In this document: positions 1 through 7,515 of the stretch, in pieces
How the letters are laid out: each line of letters starts with the position of its first letter
How positions within the stretch are numbered: position 1 is the stretch's first letter
Assembly: GCF_003002095.1 (NCBI RefSeq)
Contig: NZ_PVZC01000005.1
Coordinates: forward strand, 1 to 64,000
DNA: 64,000 nucleotides
Direction: 5' to 3'
Source of the DNA: Allonocardiopsis opalescens
GTDB lineage: Bacteria; Actinomycetota; Actinomycetes; Streptosporangiales; Streptosporangiaceae
Made by a program: the position numbers and the translations under genes
The notes under the pieces: model-generated
Database searches by the model: none
The model's input: only the letters and a program-made list of their open reading frames with translations
Told to the model about the DNA's origin: nothing

Positions 1-2
1 AC

Positions 3-134
3 CTCAACACCATCCTCACCACCCTCACCACCCACGGCATCACCACCATCACCGCCCAACCACCCACCCTCGAACAACTATTCATGCGCCACTACGGCAG
101 CTCGTCCGATACGCAGCAGGTGACGGCACCGTGA
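3..134 (+). CDS. ABC transporter ATP-binding protein, C-terminal end (partial)
   Basis: Only the last 43 codons lie in the window; the frame is open from the left edge and stops at TGA 132-134. The fragment contains LEQLFMRHYG, which resembles the conserved tail (LEELFLRHYG type) of actinobacterial antibiotic/drug-exporter ABC ATPases. Its stop overlaps the GTG start of the downstream permease in a GTGA arrangement, so the two are translationally coupled and should form one exporter. The Walker motifs and signature lie outside the window, so the call rests on the tail motif and on the permease neighbour. Threonine codons are unusually dense in the first 60 bases. Confidence 0.7.
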   Translation, partial: LNTILTTLTTHGITTITAQPPTLEQLFMRHYGSSSDTQQVTAP

Positions 135-1774
135 CGGCTTCCTCCGCATCAGGCACGCCGCGACGCGGCCCCCGCTCGACTCCCGTCACCGGCACCGGCA
201 CGCTCATCCGGCTCATCCTGCGCCGCGACGGGCTGTGGCTCGGCGCCTGGCTGCTGCTGGCCTGGGGCGTGGTCGTCGGCCGGGCCGCGACCCTGGACGC
301 CACCTACCCGACCGCCCAGGCGCGGGCCGCCCGCTATGCCGAGGTCATGGTCGAGGTACCGATGTTCCGGCTCTTCCAGGGCCCCGCCTACGGCGACACC
401 GCCGCCGCCCTCTTCGCGCAGGAGACCTTCGGCGGAGCGACCATCGTCGCGGCGCTGGGCGCGATCGCCTTCACGGTGCGCCATACCCGGGCCGACGAGG
501 AGGCCGGCCGCGCCGAACTGCTGCGCTCGGCCGTGTGCGGGCGGCACGCCGTCCTCACCGCCGCGCTGGCCGTGGTGCTGGGGGCGGGCGCGCTGCTGGG
601 AGTGCTGTCCGCCGTCACGCTGGTCGCGCTGGGCCTGCCCGCCGCCGGATCGTCGGCCTTCGGTCTGGTGTGCGCCGGAGCCGTCGGGGTCGCGGCCGCG
701 CTGGCGGCCGTCGCCGTCCAGCTCGGCCGGCACGCCCGCACCGCCGGTATCGGCGCCTTCACCGTCTTCTTCGCCCTGCACTTCGTGCGCGGTGTATCCG
801 ATCTCGGCGGTTCGGGCATCCACTGGATCGGCTGGCTGGTGCCCAATGGCTGGCTGCAGCGGGTACGCCCGTTCGCCGACGAGCGCTGGTGGGCGCTGCT
901 GCCCGTCCTTGTCCTGGTCATCGGAGCGGTGGGGCTCGCCTACCGCCTGTCGGAGCGGCGCGACCTCGGCAGCGGCCTGGTGCCGCCGCGGCTCGGCAGA
1001 GCGTCGGCACCCGCGCGCTTGCGCGGCCCGGTCGCGCTCGCCTGGCGGCTCAACCGGCCGATGGCGCTGGCCTGGCTGGCCGGCGCCTTCGCCATCGCGC
1101 TGCCGACCGGGTACGGGGGCTCCGGCGCCATGGAGCAGTACGCGGGCGGCGAGCGCATGCGCGAGTGGGCCGACGCCATGGGCGCGGCCGACCCGGGTGA
1201 CGCCTTCTTCGCCTACATCGCCTTCGCCATGGGCTTCCCCATCGCCATCTACGCGCTGATGACGGTGCTGCGACTGCCCGCTGAGGAGTCCGACGGCACC
1301 GCCGAGCCGCTGCTGGCCGCACCCGTCACCCGGGCACGCTGGGCCGCCGGGCACCTGCTGGTGGCGGCGGCCGTCTCCGCCGGGCTGCAGCTCGCCCTCG
1401 GCGCCGGCTTCGGCCTCGGCAGCGGCCTGAGCAGCGGCCGGGTCGCCGCCGAGCTCGTGCGGATGCTCACCCTCACCGCCGGCCTCATCCCCGCGCAGTG
1501 GGTCATGATCGGCATCGCCTTCGCCGCCTTCGGCGCCTTCGGCCGACGCGCCCCCGTGGTCGCCTGGTCGGCGCTGATCATCGCGATCACCGTCGAGTTC
1601 GGCCAGCACCTGGGCTGGCCGCAGTGGCTCTTCCTCGCCTTCTCCCCCTTCGCCCACGTCCTGCCGTTCTACGGACCGCCCCACCCGGCGACGCTCGGCA
1701 CGCTCGTCCTCCTCGCGGCGGCGCTGTGCGCCGTCGGACTGCTCGCACTGCGGCGCCGCGATATCACCTCCTGA
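131..1774 (+). CDS. ABC-2 type exporter permease
   Basis: A 547-residue integral membrane protein starting at GTG 131, overlapping the stop of the ATPase gene. Hydrophobic segments occupy two halves: one group at about residues 25-275 and a second at about 310-545, separated by an arginine-rich linker. This two-halved layout of about 530-550 residues is typical of actinobacterial permeases paired with tetronasin/polyketide-exporter-like ATPases. It should sit in the cytoplasmic membrane and export a hydrophobic compound using the partner ATPase. The substrate cannot be read from sequence. A strong hairpin follows 5 bases after the stop, so the operon probably ends here. The permease family call is firm; 'antibiotic exporter' is inference. 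Confidence 0.85.
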   Translation: MTASSASGTPRRGPRSTPVTGTGTLIRLILRRDGLWLGAWLLLAWGVVVGRAATLDATYPTAQARAARYAEVMVEVPMFRLFQGPAYGDTAAALFAQETFGGATIVAALGAIAFTVRHTRADEEAGRAELLRSAVCGRHAVLTAALAVVLGAGALLGVLSAVTLVALGLPAAGSSAFGLVCAGAVGVAAALAAVAVQLGRHARTAGIGAFTVFFALHFVRGVSDLGGSGIHWIGWLVPNGWLQRVRPFADERWWALLPVLVLVIGAVGLAYRLSERRDLGSGLVPPRLGRASAPARLRGPVALAWRLNRPMALAWLAGAFAIALPTGYGGSGAMEQYAGGERMREWADAMGAADPGDAFFAYIAFAMGFPIAIYALMTVLRLPAEESDGTAEPLLAAPVTRARWAAGHLLVAAAVSAGLQLALGAGFGLGSGLSSGRVAAELVRMLTLTAGLIPAQWVMIGIAFAAFGAFGRRAPVVAWSALIIAITVEFGQHLGWPQWLFLAFSPFAHVLPFYGPPHPATLGTLVLLAAALCAVGLLALRRRDITS

Positions 1775-1778
1775 CCGT

Positions 1779-1805
1779 GCCGGGGCGGCGGACCGCCGCC
1801 CCGGC
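1779..1805 (+). terminator. Hairpin terminator after the ABC exporter
   Basis: Perfect 11-bp stem GCCGGGGCGGC/GCCGCCCCGGC with a 5-base loop, immediately after the permease stop. There is no T-run, which is usual for high-GC actinobacterial terminators. Confidence 0.65.
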
Positions 1806-1942
1806 GCACGCGCGTCCGTGCGGAAGAGCCGATTCAGGCGGTCGCCGTCGCCTGCGGAGCGTCCGGTATCGTCGGACGAAGGTGTGCCGGGAAGTCTGGT
1901 CGGCGATGACTGTGCCGATCCTCGATTCCCGGAGTCGCTCTC

Positions 1943-3169
1943 GTGCGCCCTGTTCTTCCTCCGTCCCTGCGGCGCGGCATCGACGCGCTGCGCAACGACG
2001 CCGTCGGCGGGTTCCTGCTCATCGGCGCCGCGGCCCTCGCGCTCGTCTGGGCCAACTCACCGTGGCGCCACTCCTATGCGGGACTGCGCGAGCTCACGAT
2101 CGGCCCTGCCGCCCTCCACCTGGACCTGTCGCTGGAGACCTGGGCGGCCGACGGGCTGCTCGCGGTGTTCTTCTTCATCGTCGGCAACGAACTCAAGCAG
2201 GAGTTCACCAAGGGCGAGCTGCGCGATCCGCGCCGCGCGCTGGTGCCCATCGTCGCCGCGGTGAGCGGTATGGCCGTACCCGCGCTGGTCTACACCGCGG
2301 TCACCTTCGGCGATCCGGGCCTGTCGAGCGGGTGGGGCATCCCGATGGCCACCGACATCGCGTTCGCGCTCGCCGTGCTGGCCATCGTCGGACGCGGTCT
2401 GCCGCCTGCGCTGCGCACCTTCCTGCTCACGCTGGCCATCGTCGACGACTTCGGCGCGGTGCTGGTGATCGCCGTCTTCTACACCGACGACATCGCCCCT
2501 CTCGCACTGGCCGGCGCGCTGGCCGCCCTCGCCGTCTTCGGCTACCTGCAGCGCGGACGCGGCCTCGCCGCCCGCCTCAACGCCTCCCGGGTGCCCAACT
2601 GGCTGGTCTACCTTCCGCTGGCCGCCCTCATCTGGATCCTCACCCACGAGAGCGGTGTGCACGCCACCATCGCGGGCGCCGCCATGGGACTCCTCATGCG
2701 CACCAGCGCGCATCGCGGCGAGAGCACCGACCCCAGCCACCGGCTCGAACGCCTGCTCCGGCCCGTGTCGGCCGGCATCGCCCTCCCCGTCTTCGCGTTC
2801 TTCGCCGCAGGAGTCTCCTTCACCGGCGGCCTCCAGGTCGTCACCGACCGCGTCGCGCTGGGTATCATCGCCGGCCTCGTCATCGGCAAGCTCGTCGGCA
2901 TCCTCGGCGGTGCCTGGCTGACCACCCGGCTCACCCGCGCCCACCTGGACCCGAGCCTCACCTGGTGGGACATCGCCGGCATCTCCCAACTGGCCGGCAT
3001 CGGCTTCACCGTCTCCCTCCTCATCGCCGACCTCTCCTTCACCGACGAAGCGACCCAGGCCGACGCGCGTGCCGGCGTCCTCACCGCCTCCCTCGTCGCC
3101 GCGGCACTGGCCTCGGTCATCCTCGCGGCCCGCGCCCGCCTGCACGGCCGGACCCGCGAACCGCTCTGA
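1943..3169 (+). CDS. nhaA: Na+/H+ antiporter NhaA
   Basis: A 408-residue membrane protein that should exchange cytoplasmic Na+ for external H+, giving sodium and alkaline-pH tolerance. Visible NhaA hallmarks are the N-terminal VGGFLLIGAAALALVWANS segment, the MATDIAFALAVLA stretch and the paired aspartates in LAIVDDFGAVLVI, which correspond to the ion-binding Asp pair. Length matches the family (about 390-440). The GTG start at 1943 is preceded by GGAG 8 bases upstream. It is monocistronic; the following MarR gene has its own operator. A one-gene antiporter such as this is commonly constitutive or salt-induced; no specific operator was seen. Confidence 0.95.
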   Translation: MRPVLPPSLRRGIDALRNDAVGGFLLIGAAALALVWANSPWRHSYAGLRELTIGPAALHLDLSLETWAADGLLAVFFFIVGNELKQEFTKGELRDPRRALVPIVAAVSGMAVPALVYTAVTFGDPGLSSGWGIPMATDIAFALAVLAIVGRGLPPALRTFLLTLAIVDDFGAVLVIAVFYTDDIAPLALAGALAALAVFGYLQRGRGLAARLNASRVPNWLVYLPLAALIWILTHESGVHATIAGAAMGLLMRTSAHRGESTDPSHRLERLLRPVSAGIALPVFAFFAAGVSFTGGLQVVTDRVALGIIAGLVIGKLVGILGGAWLTTRLTRAHLDPSLTWWDIAGISQLAGIGFTVSLLIADLSFTDEATQADARAGVLTASLVAAALASVILAARARLHGRTREPL

Positions 3170-3342
3170 GGTCCAGCGCCGCCGGGTCGACCGCGGCCAC
3201 GGCACGGCCGGGACCAGGACGCCGGCCGCGCCACCGCTGCCCGGCGGCCACGTGGTGGACGACCGGAAGCCCTTCTCGTTCTCCGCGGCCGAGGCCACGG
3301 GCCGACCGGGCTTCCCCGCTCACCACAGTTCGATACACTGAG

Positions 3343-3358
3343 TTCAGTTCATACTGAA
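3343..3358. promoter_or_regulatory. Operator dyad upstream of the first GbsR/MarR gene
   Basis: Perfect inverted repeat TTCAGT-TCAT-ACTGAA, 17 bases before the ATG at 3376. It lies where a promoter is expected (TACACT at 3334-3339 could be a -10). Probably the autoregulatory site of the downstream regulator. Confidence 0.55.
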
Positions 3359-3375
3359 ACTCACGAAAGAGGGCC

Positions 3376-3831
3376 ATGGCCGACGACGAGCGACTGCGGG
3401 AGTGGGCCGAGCAGGTGGCCATGTACCTGGCGCGCGACGGTGTGCCGCCGATCGCCGGGCGGATCCTGGGCCGGCTGATGGTCTGCGACCCTCCCGAGCA
3501 GTCGGCCGCCCAGCTCAGCGCCGCCATCGGCGCCAGCCGCGCGTCCTTGACCATGAACCTGCGGCTGCTGACCGGCATGGGCTTCCTGACCTGGCGCACC
3601 CGGCCCGGTGATCGCACCATGTACTACCGGATGGCCGACGACGCCTGGCAGGCGGTGGTGCGCAAGCAGATCGCCGGGATCGCCGCCTTCCTCGACGTCA
3701 CCCGCCAGGGCCTGGACCTGCTCGGCCCCGAAAGCGACCGGGCCGCACGCGTCCGCCAGGCGCACGACACCTACGCCTGGATGGCCAAGGTGTTCGACGA
3801 CGCCCCGCCCATCGGGCAGGAGGAGCGATGA
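3376..3831 (+). CDS. GbsR/MarR-family transcriptional regulator
   Basis: A 151-residue winged-helix regulator. The HTH lies at about residues 30-85 (AAQLSAAIGASRASLTMNLRLLTGMGF followed by a basic wing WRTRPGDR), and a C-terminal helical region ends with KVFDDAPP. This resembles the GbsR branch of MarR proteins found next to drug-modifying enzymes in actinomycetes. The ATG at 3376 follows AAGAGGGCC. Its stop overlaps the start of the FAD monooxygenase (ATGA, 3828-3831), so the two are co-translated. A perfect dyad precedes the gene, suggesting repression of its own operon that is relieved by a small-molecule ligand. The ligand is unknown. Confidence 0.85.
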   Translation: MADDERLREWAEQVAMYLARDGVPPIAGRILGRLMVCDPPEQSAAQLSAAIGASRASLTMNLRLLTGMGFLTWRTRPGDRTMYYRMADDAWQAVVRKQIAGIAAFLDVTRQGLDLLGPESDRAARVRQAHDTYAWMAKVFDDAPPIGQEER

Positions 3832-4970
3832 CCGGCCGCGCCATCGTGATCGGCGCCGGCATCGGCGGCCTGGCCGCGGCCGTGGCGCTGGACCGGATCG
3901 GGTGGCGCGCCACCGTCCTGGAGCGGGCGAGCGAGCCGGGCGAGATCGGCGCCGGCATGTCCCAGTCGCCCAACGCGCTGCGCGTCCTCGACGAACTCGG
4001 CGTCGGCGAGCAGGCACGGCGGGTCGGCGTGCCCACCCGCGCCACCGGCAACCTGCGCACCGCCGACGGCCGCCACCTGCAGCGCGCCCGTCCCGGCGAC
4101 CCGCCCGCACTCCTCGCCTTCCACCGGGCCGACCTGCACAAAGTGCTACTGGACGCGGTCCCGGACGGCTGGGTCCGCACCGCGACGACCGTCACCGCCG
4201 TCCGGCAGGACGGCGCGTCGGCCGCCGTCGGCCACTCCGGCGGCGAACTGGGCGCCGACCTGGTCGTCGCGGCCGACGGCATCAACAGCACCGCGCGGCG
4301 GCTGCTGTGGCCGGACGCGCCCGCGCCGCGCTTCCTCGGCCGCACCGCCTGGCTGGGCGTCGCTCCGATCGAGGGCCTGCCGGGCAGCGTCACGCTCGGC
4401 CGCGACGGGTACTTCCTGATCCACCCGCTCTCGCGCGGCCGCGCCTACTGGGCCTACGTCACCACCGCCGACCGGCCTGGTGTCCGCTACGAATCCGGCA
4501 AGGCCGAGGCGGCCCGGCGCACCCGGGGCTGGCACGAGCCGATCCCGGCACTGATCGAGGCCACCGCCGACGACGCGGTGATCCATACCGACATCCGCGA
4601 TCTCGACCCGCTGCCGACCTACGTCAACGGCCGGGTGGCGCTGCTCGGCGACGCCGCGCACGCCATGAGCCCCGACCGCGGCCAAGGCGCCGGCCAGAGC
4701 CTCGAAGACGCCGTCGTCCTGGCCGCCGCGCTCGCCGAGGCACCGACCGTCGAAGCCGCGCTGCGCCGCTACGACGCCGAACGCCGCCCCCGTACCCAGG
4801 CGACCGCACGCGGCGCCCGCGCCGACGGCCACCGCACCACCTCCCGCGCCGCCCACCGGGCGCTGACCACCATGATCCGGCTCATGCCGGCGTCCCTGTG
4901 GCGCAAAGGCATCGCTCCAGACGGCAATCCCACCTGGCGCTGGCGGCCGCCCCGCCTGCGCCGGTCTTGA
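3828..4970 (+). CDS. FAD-dependent aromatic-type monooxygenase
   Basis: A 380-residue class A flavoprotein hydroxylase. It has the N-terminal dinucleotide-binding motif VIGAGIGGLAAAVAL (residues 5-19), the central VAADGINSTARR 'DG' motif (about 147-158) and the second FAD motif ALLGDAAHAMSPDRGQGAGQS (about 270-290). These enzymes use NAD(P)H and O2 to hydroxylate aromatic or polyketide-like substrates. It is coupled by ATGA overlap to a GbsR/MarR repressor, so it is likely substrate-induced. Known relatives include urate, salicylate and tetracycline/rifamycin-inactivating monooxygenases. At 380 residues it is shorter than the rifampin monooxygenases (about 470), so antibiotic inactivation is only a hypothesis. 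Confidence 0.88.
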   Translation: MTGRAIVIGAGIGGLAAAVALDRIGWRATVLERASEPGEIGAGMSQSPNALRVLDELGVGEQARRVGVPTRATGNLRTADGRHLQRARPGDPPALLAFHRADLHKVLLDAVPDGWVRTATTVTAVRQDGASAAVGHSGGELGADLVVAADGINSTARRLLWPDAPAPRFLGRTAWLGVAPIEGLPGSVTLGRDGYFLIHPLSRGRAYWAYVTTADRPGVRYESGKAEAARRTRGWHEPIPALIEATADDAVIHTDIRDLDPLPTYVNGRVALLGDAAHAMSPDRGQGAGQSLEDAVVLAAALAEAPTVEAALRRYDAERRPRTQATARGARADGHRTTSRAAHRALTTMIRLMPASLWRKGIAPDGNPTWRWRPPRLRRS

Positions 4971-5043
4971 CCACCGGTTTCCGAGCGGTCCGCGGCGCGG
5001 TCGGGCCGCGGCGGTCCCGGCAGCCGCACCACTGCTGTTCGAT

Positions 5044-5065
5044 TCGTTCGGATCGTTCCGAACGA
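5044..5065. promoter_or_regulatory. Operator dyad upstream of the second GbsR/MarR gene
   Basis: Perfect 9-bp inverted repeat TCGTTCGGA-TCGT-TCCGAACGA ending 17 bases before the ATG at 5083. It has the same 4-bp centre and the same distance to the start codon as the dyad before the first cassette, but a different arm sequence, so the two regulators should recognise distinct sites. Confidence 0.6.
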
Positions 5066-5082
5066 TCCGCTAGACTGACGCC

Positions 5083-5535
5083 ATGAGTGTCGAGCGCTTC
5101 GTTGAGGACGCCGGCCTGTTCTACGAGCGGCTGGGCCTGAGCCGCACGTCGGGCCGGGTGATGGGGTGGCTGCTGGCCGCCGAGGCCGACGGCGCGGACG
5201 CGCCCGAGCTGGCCGAGGCGCTGGGCGTGGCCAAGAGCAGCATGAGCGTCGCGCTGCGGCAGCTCGAACAGGCGGGCCTGGTCGAGCGGTTCCGGGTGCG
5301 GGGCGTGCGGCGCGACCGCTACCGGCTGGCCGAGGACGTCTTCGCCCGCGCCTTCCGCGCCAAGATGGCCGAGTTCGACGGCTTCCGCGCGCTGGCCGAG
5401 CAGGGCTTGCGCGCGGTCGGCGACGACCCGGGCCGCCGTCGGCGGCTCGAACTGATGCGCGACATGTACGCCTTCATGATGGACCGCTTCCCCCGCCTGC
5501 TGGACGAGTGGGACGAGCTGAAGGGTGAGCGATGA
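5083..5535 (+). CDS. GbsR/MarR-family transcriptional regulator
   Basis: A 150-residue winged-helix protein, evidently a homologue of the regulator at 3376: same length, same HTH position (APELAEALGVAKSSMSVALRQLEQAGLVERFRVRG, about residues 42-76) and the same tail architecture ending in a DEWDELKGER helix. Its stop overlaps the start of the glycosyltransferase (ATGA, 5532-5535). A perfect 9-bp dyad precedes it. I infer an autorepressor of a two-gene detoxification or tailoring operon. Whether it cross-regulates the neighbouring cassette is unknown; the operator arms differ, which argues against it. Confidence 0.85.
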   Translation: MSVERFVEDAGLFYERLGLSRTSGRVMGWLLAAEADGADAPELAEALGVAKSSMSVALRQLEQAGLVERFRVRGVRRDRYRLAEDVFARAFRAKMAEFDGFRALAEQGLRAVGDDPGRRRRLELMRDMYAFMMDRFPRLLDEWDELKGER

Positions 5536-6755
5536 GACCGCTGCTGATCACCGCGGGCAGCCGCGGGGACGTCCAGCCCTACCTCGCCCTGGCCGTCGGA
5601 CTGCTGGCCGCCGGGCACGAACCGGTGCTGGCCGCCCCGCGCCGCTTCGAAGCGCTCGCCGCCGGGCACGGCGTGGCGTTCGCGCCGCTGGACGACGCCA
5701 TGCTCGACCTGCAGGACTCCGTCCAGGGCCAGGGCGTGCGCGCCGCCATCACCGCCGCCCGGTCGGTCCGGCCGATGCTGCGCCGCTTCCTCGACGACAT
5801 GACCGTGCTCGCCGAGCGGCAGGCCGACGTGGTGGTCTACCACCCCAAGTCGCTCGGCGGGCCGTCCATCGCCGAGAGGCTGGGCGTCCCGGCCGTCGCC
5901 GGCCTGCTGCTGCCGCTCTACCTGCCGACTTCGGCCTTCCCCTCCCCGATCCTGCCGCTCCGGCTGCCGCGCCTGCTCAACCGGGCCAGCTGGCGGACCT
6001 CCTCGGCCATCGAGTCGCCCTACCGGAGCACGGTGCGCGCCTGGCGGGCCGAGGCGCTGGGCCTGCGGGGCGACGCGCGGACGGTGGCCGAACTGGTCGC
6101 GGCGGGCGGCGTCCTGCACGCCTGGAGCCCGCACCTGCTGCCCGGCCCCGCCGACTGGCCCGCCGCCGCCCACCCGATCGGCTTCTGGACCCTGCCCGCC
6201 CGCAGCGGCTGGACCCCACCCGAGCGGCTCGCCCGCTTCCTGGACGAGGGAGAGCCGCCCGTGTACGTCGGCTTCGGCAGCTCGACCGGCGGCGACCCCG
6301 AGACGCTGGCCGCCACCGTGCTGGATGCCGTCCGCCTCACCGGCCGCCGCGCGGTACTGGCCACCGGCTGGGGCGCGCTGCGGCCGGGCCGGGAGCACAC
6401 CGACGTCCTCGTCATCGAGGAAGCACCACACGACTGGCTGCTACCGCGCACCGCCGTCGCCGTGCACCACGGCGGCATCGGCACGGCCGCCGCCGCCCTG
6501 CGCGCGGGCGTCCCGCAGGTCGTCCGCCCCTTCCAGGCCGACCAGCCCTTCTGGGCCGCCCGCCTGCACCGCACCGGCGCCGCCCCGCCACCCCTGACCG
6601 GCCGCCTCACCGCCGAACGCCTGGCCGCGGTGATCCAGCACGCGACCGCCCTGACCCCGGCCGCCCGCACTCTCGCCGAACGCATCACCGCCGAGAACGG
6701 CACGGCGACCGCCGTCACGCGCCTGGAGCACCTTCTCGACGGACAGCGGCACTAG
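5532..6755 (+). CDS. GT1-family glycosyltransferase (macrolide/sterol type)
   Basis: A 407-residue GT-B fold enzyme that should transfer a sugar from a nucleotide-sugar to a hydroxylated lipid or natural product. The N-terminal glycine-rich start LLITAGSRGDVQPYLALA (residues 4-21) is the acceptor-domain signature of sterol/UGT-like GTs. The C-terminal donor site shows VYVGFGSS (about 240-247) and HHGGIGTAAAALRAGVPQVVRPFQADQPFWA (about 315-345), where the HHGG and the downstream acidic/Gln residues bind the nucleotide-sugar. It is coupled by ATGA overlap to a GbsR/MarR repressor. Macrolide- or rifampin-glycosylating resistance enzymes have this organisation, but the substrate cannot be assigned. 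Confidence 0.88.
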   Translation: MRPLLITAGSRGDVQPYLALAVGLLAAGHEPVLAAPRRFEALAAGHGVAFAPLDDAMLDLQDSVQGQGVRAAITAARSVRPMLRRFLDDMTVLAERQADVVVYHPKSLGGPSIAERLGVPAVAGLLLPLYLPTSAFPSPILPLRLPRLLNRASWRTSSAIESPYRSTVRAWRAEALGLRGDARTVAELVAAGGVLHAWSPHLLPGPADWPAAAHPIGFWTLPARSGWTPPERLARFLDEGEPPVYVGFGSSTGGDPETLAATVLDAVRLTGRRAVLATGWGALRPGREHTDVLVIEEAPHDWLLPRTAVAVHHGGIGTAAAALRAGVPQVVRPFQADQPFWAARLHRTGAAPPPLTGRLTAERLAAVIQHATALTPAARTLAERITAENGTATAVTRLEHLLDGQRH

Positions 6756-6890
6756 ACGACCGGCTTCCTTGGCCGAGGGGCTCGGGGAACATCCATCGCG
6801 ACACGTCTGACCTGGATGCCGGTGCGGTCGAGCGGGCGCATGTGCACGGGTGTCTCCTGCGTGGTGCTCGTGCCCGGCGGGGCGGCGGTG

Positions 6891-6920
6891 CGGGGAGCGG
6901 CCGGATCCGGCCGCACCCCG
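6891..6920. terminator. Bidirectional terminator between convergent genes
   Basis: Long dyad with 15-base arms and one mismatch; its core is the perfect 18-bp palindrome at 6897-6914 (GCGGCCGGATCCGGCCGC). It lies between the convergent glycosyltransferase and VOC genes. Nothing else recognisable lies in 6756-6933. Confidence 0.6.
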
Positions 6921-6933
6921 GGGTGGAGAGGCG

Positions 6934-7401
6934 TCAGGACGGGGCGTACTCGGCCGCGACGTCGAGGATCCAGGTGGTGCCGAAGCGATCGGTCAGCATC
7001 CCGAAGGCGGGCGCCCACTGGGCCGGACCGAACTCCTCGATGACCGTCGCGCCGTCCGCCAGGCGTTCCCAGAGCGCGCCGACCTCCTCGACGGTCTCGC
7101 CGCGGACGGAGAGGAAGAAGGGCTCCGTGGTGATGGTGGTGCCGTTCTCGCGGCGGGTGCTGGGCGCGGCCTTGGCGGGCGGCGCGTCCTCGCCGGGGAC
7201 GTCGTAGGCCATGATCCGGAAGCCGTTGTCCGCGACGACCTGGCCGAACACCACCCTGCCGGCCCCGGGCGCCTCGGCGGGCATGCCGAAGTCGGCGTAG
7301 GTGGCGATGGTGGCCTGGCCGCCGAACACCGACTGGTAGAACTCCAGGGCCGCACGGGCCTCACCGTGGAAGTTCAGGTGGGCGACAGCGTTTACCGACA
7401 T
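6934..7401 (-). CDS. VOC/PhnB-like glyoxalase-superfamily protein
   Basis: A 155-residue protein of the PhnB / 3-demethylubiquinone-methyltransferase-like branch of the VOC fold. Visible features are the N-terminal AHLNFHGEARAALEFYQSVFGG (about residues 6-27), a central MAYDVPGED loop and the C-terminal GMLTDRFGTTWILDV (about 135-149). Members bind small molecules or metals, but most PhnB-like paralogues have no defined reaction. I chose the ATG at 7401 because homology begins at MSVNAVAHLNF; the frame is open further upstream. It is divergent from the WYL regulator at 7516, with a 15-bp imperfect dyad in the 114-bp gap, which suggests local control. Confidence 0.85.
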   Translation of the reverse strand: MSVNAVAHLNFHGEARAALEFYQSVFGGQATIATYADFGMPAEAPGAGRVVFGQVVADNGFRIMAYDVPGEDAPPAKAAPSTRRENGTTITTEPFFLSVRGETVEEVGALWERLADGATVIEEFGPAQWAPAFGMLTDRFGTTWILDVAAEYAPS

Positions 7402-7424
7402 GTTGATCCGGTCCTTCACGAGCG

Positions 7425-7458
7425 GTTCTCGCCGCCGGAGGTTTCCGGCGACGAGAAC
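7425..7458. promoter_or_regulatory. Large dyad between divergent VOC and WYL genes
   Basis: Inverted repeat with 15-base arms and a single mismatch (outer GTTCTCG/CGAGAAC, inner CGCCGGA/TCCGGCG, 4-base centre GGTT). It starts 24 bases upstream of the VOC start codon and 58 bases before the WYL gene. It is either the operator of the WYL regulator or a 5'-UTR hairpin of the VOC mRNA. Confidence 0.5.
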
Positions 7459-7515
7459 GACTGTCGCAGCAGTACCGGCCAGAGAACGTCCGCTATTCGT
7501 GGCAGTCTGGAAACC

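Noticed and set aside
149-1684. 511-codon minus-strand frame opposite the ABC permease
   Set aside because: Composition is a low-complexity Gly/Glu/Asp/Gln string typical of the antisense of a high-GC gene; no motif, and the plus-strand permease is unambiguous.
2057-3298. 413-codon minus-strand frame opposite nhaA
   Set aside because: Same antisense artefact; nhaA on the plus strand has clear family motifs.
3828-6755. Rifampicin-inactivation cassette (Rox/Rgt type)
   Set aside because: The enzymes fit the general families but the monooxygenase is about 90 residues short of known Rox proteins and the operators are not the described rifamycin-associated element; left as a hypothesis.
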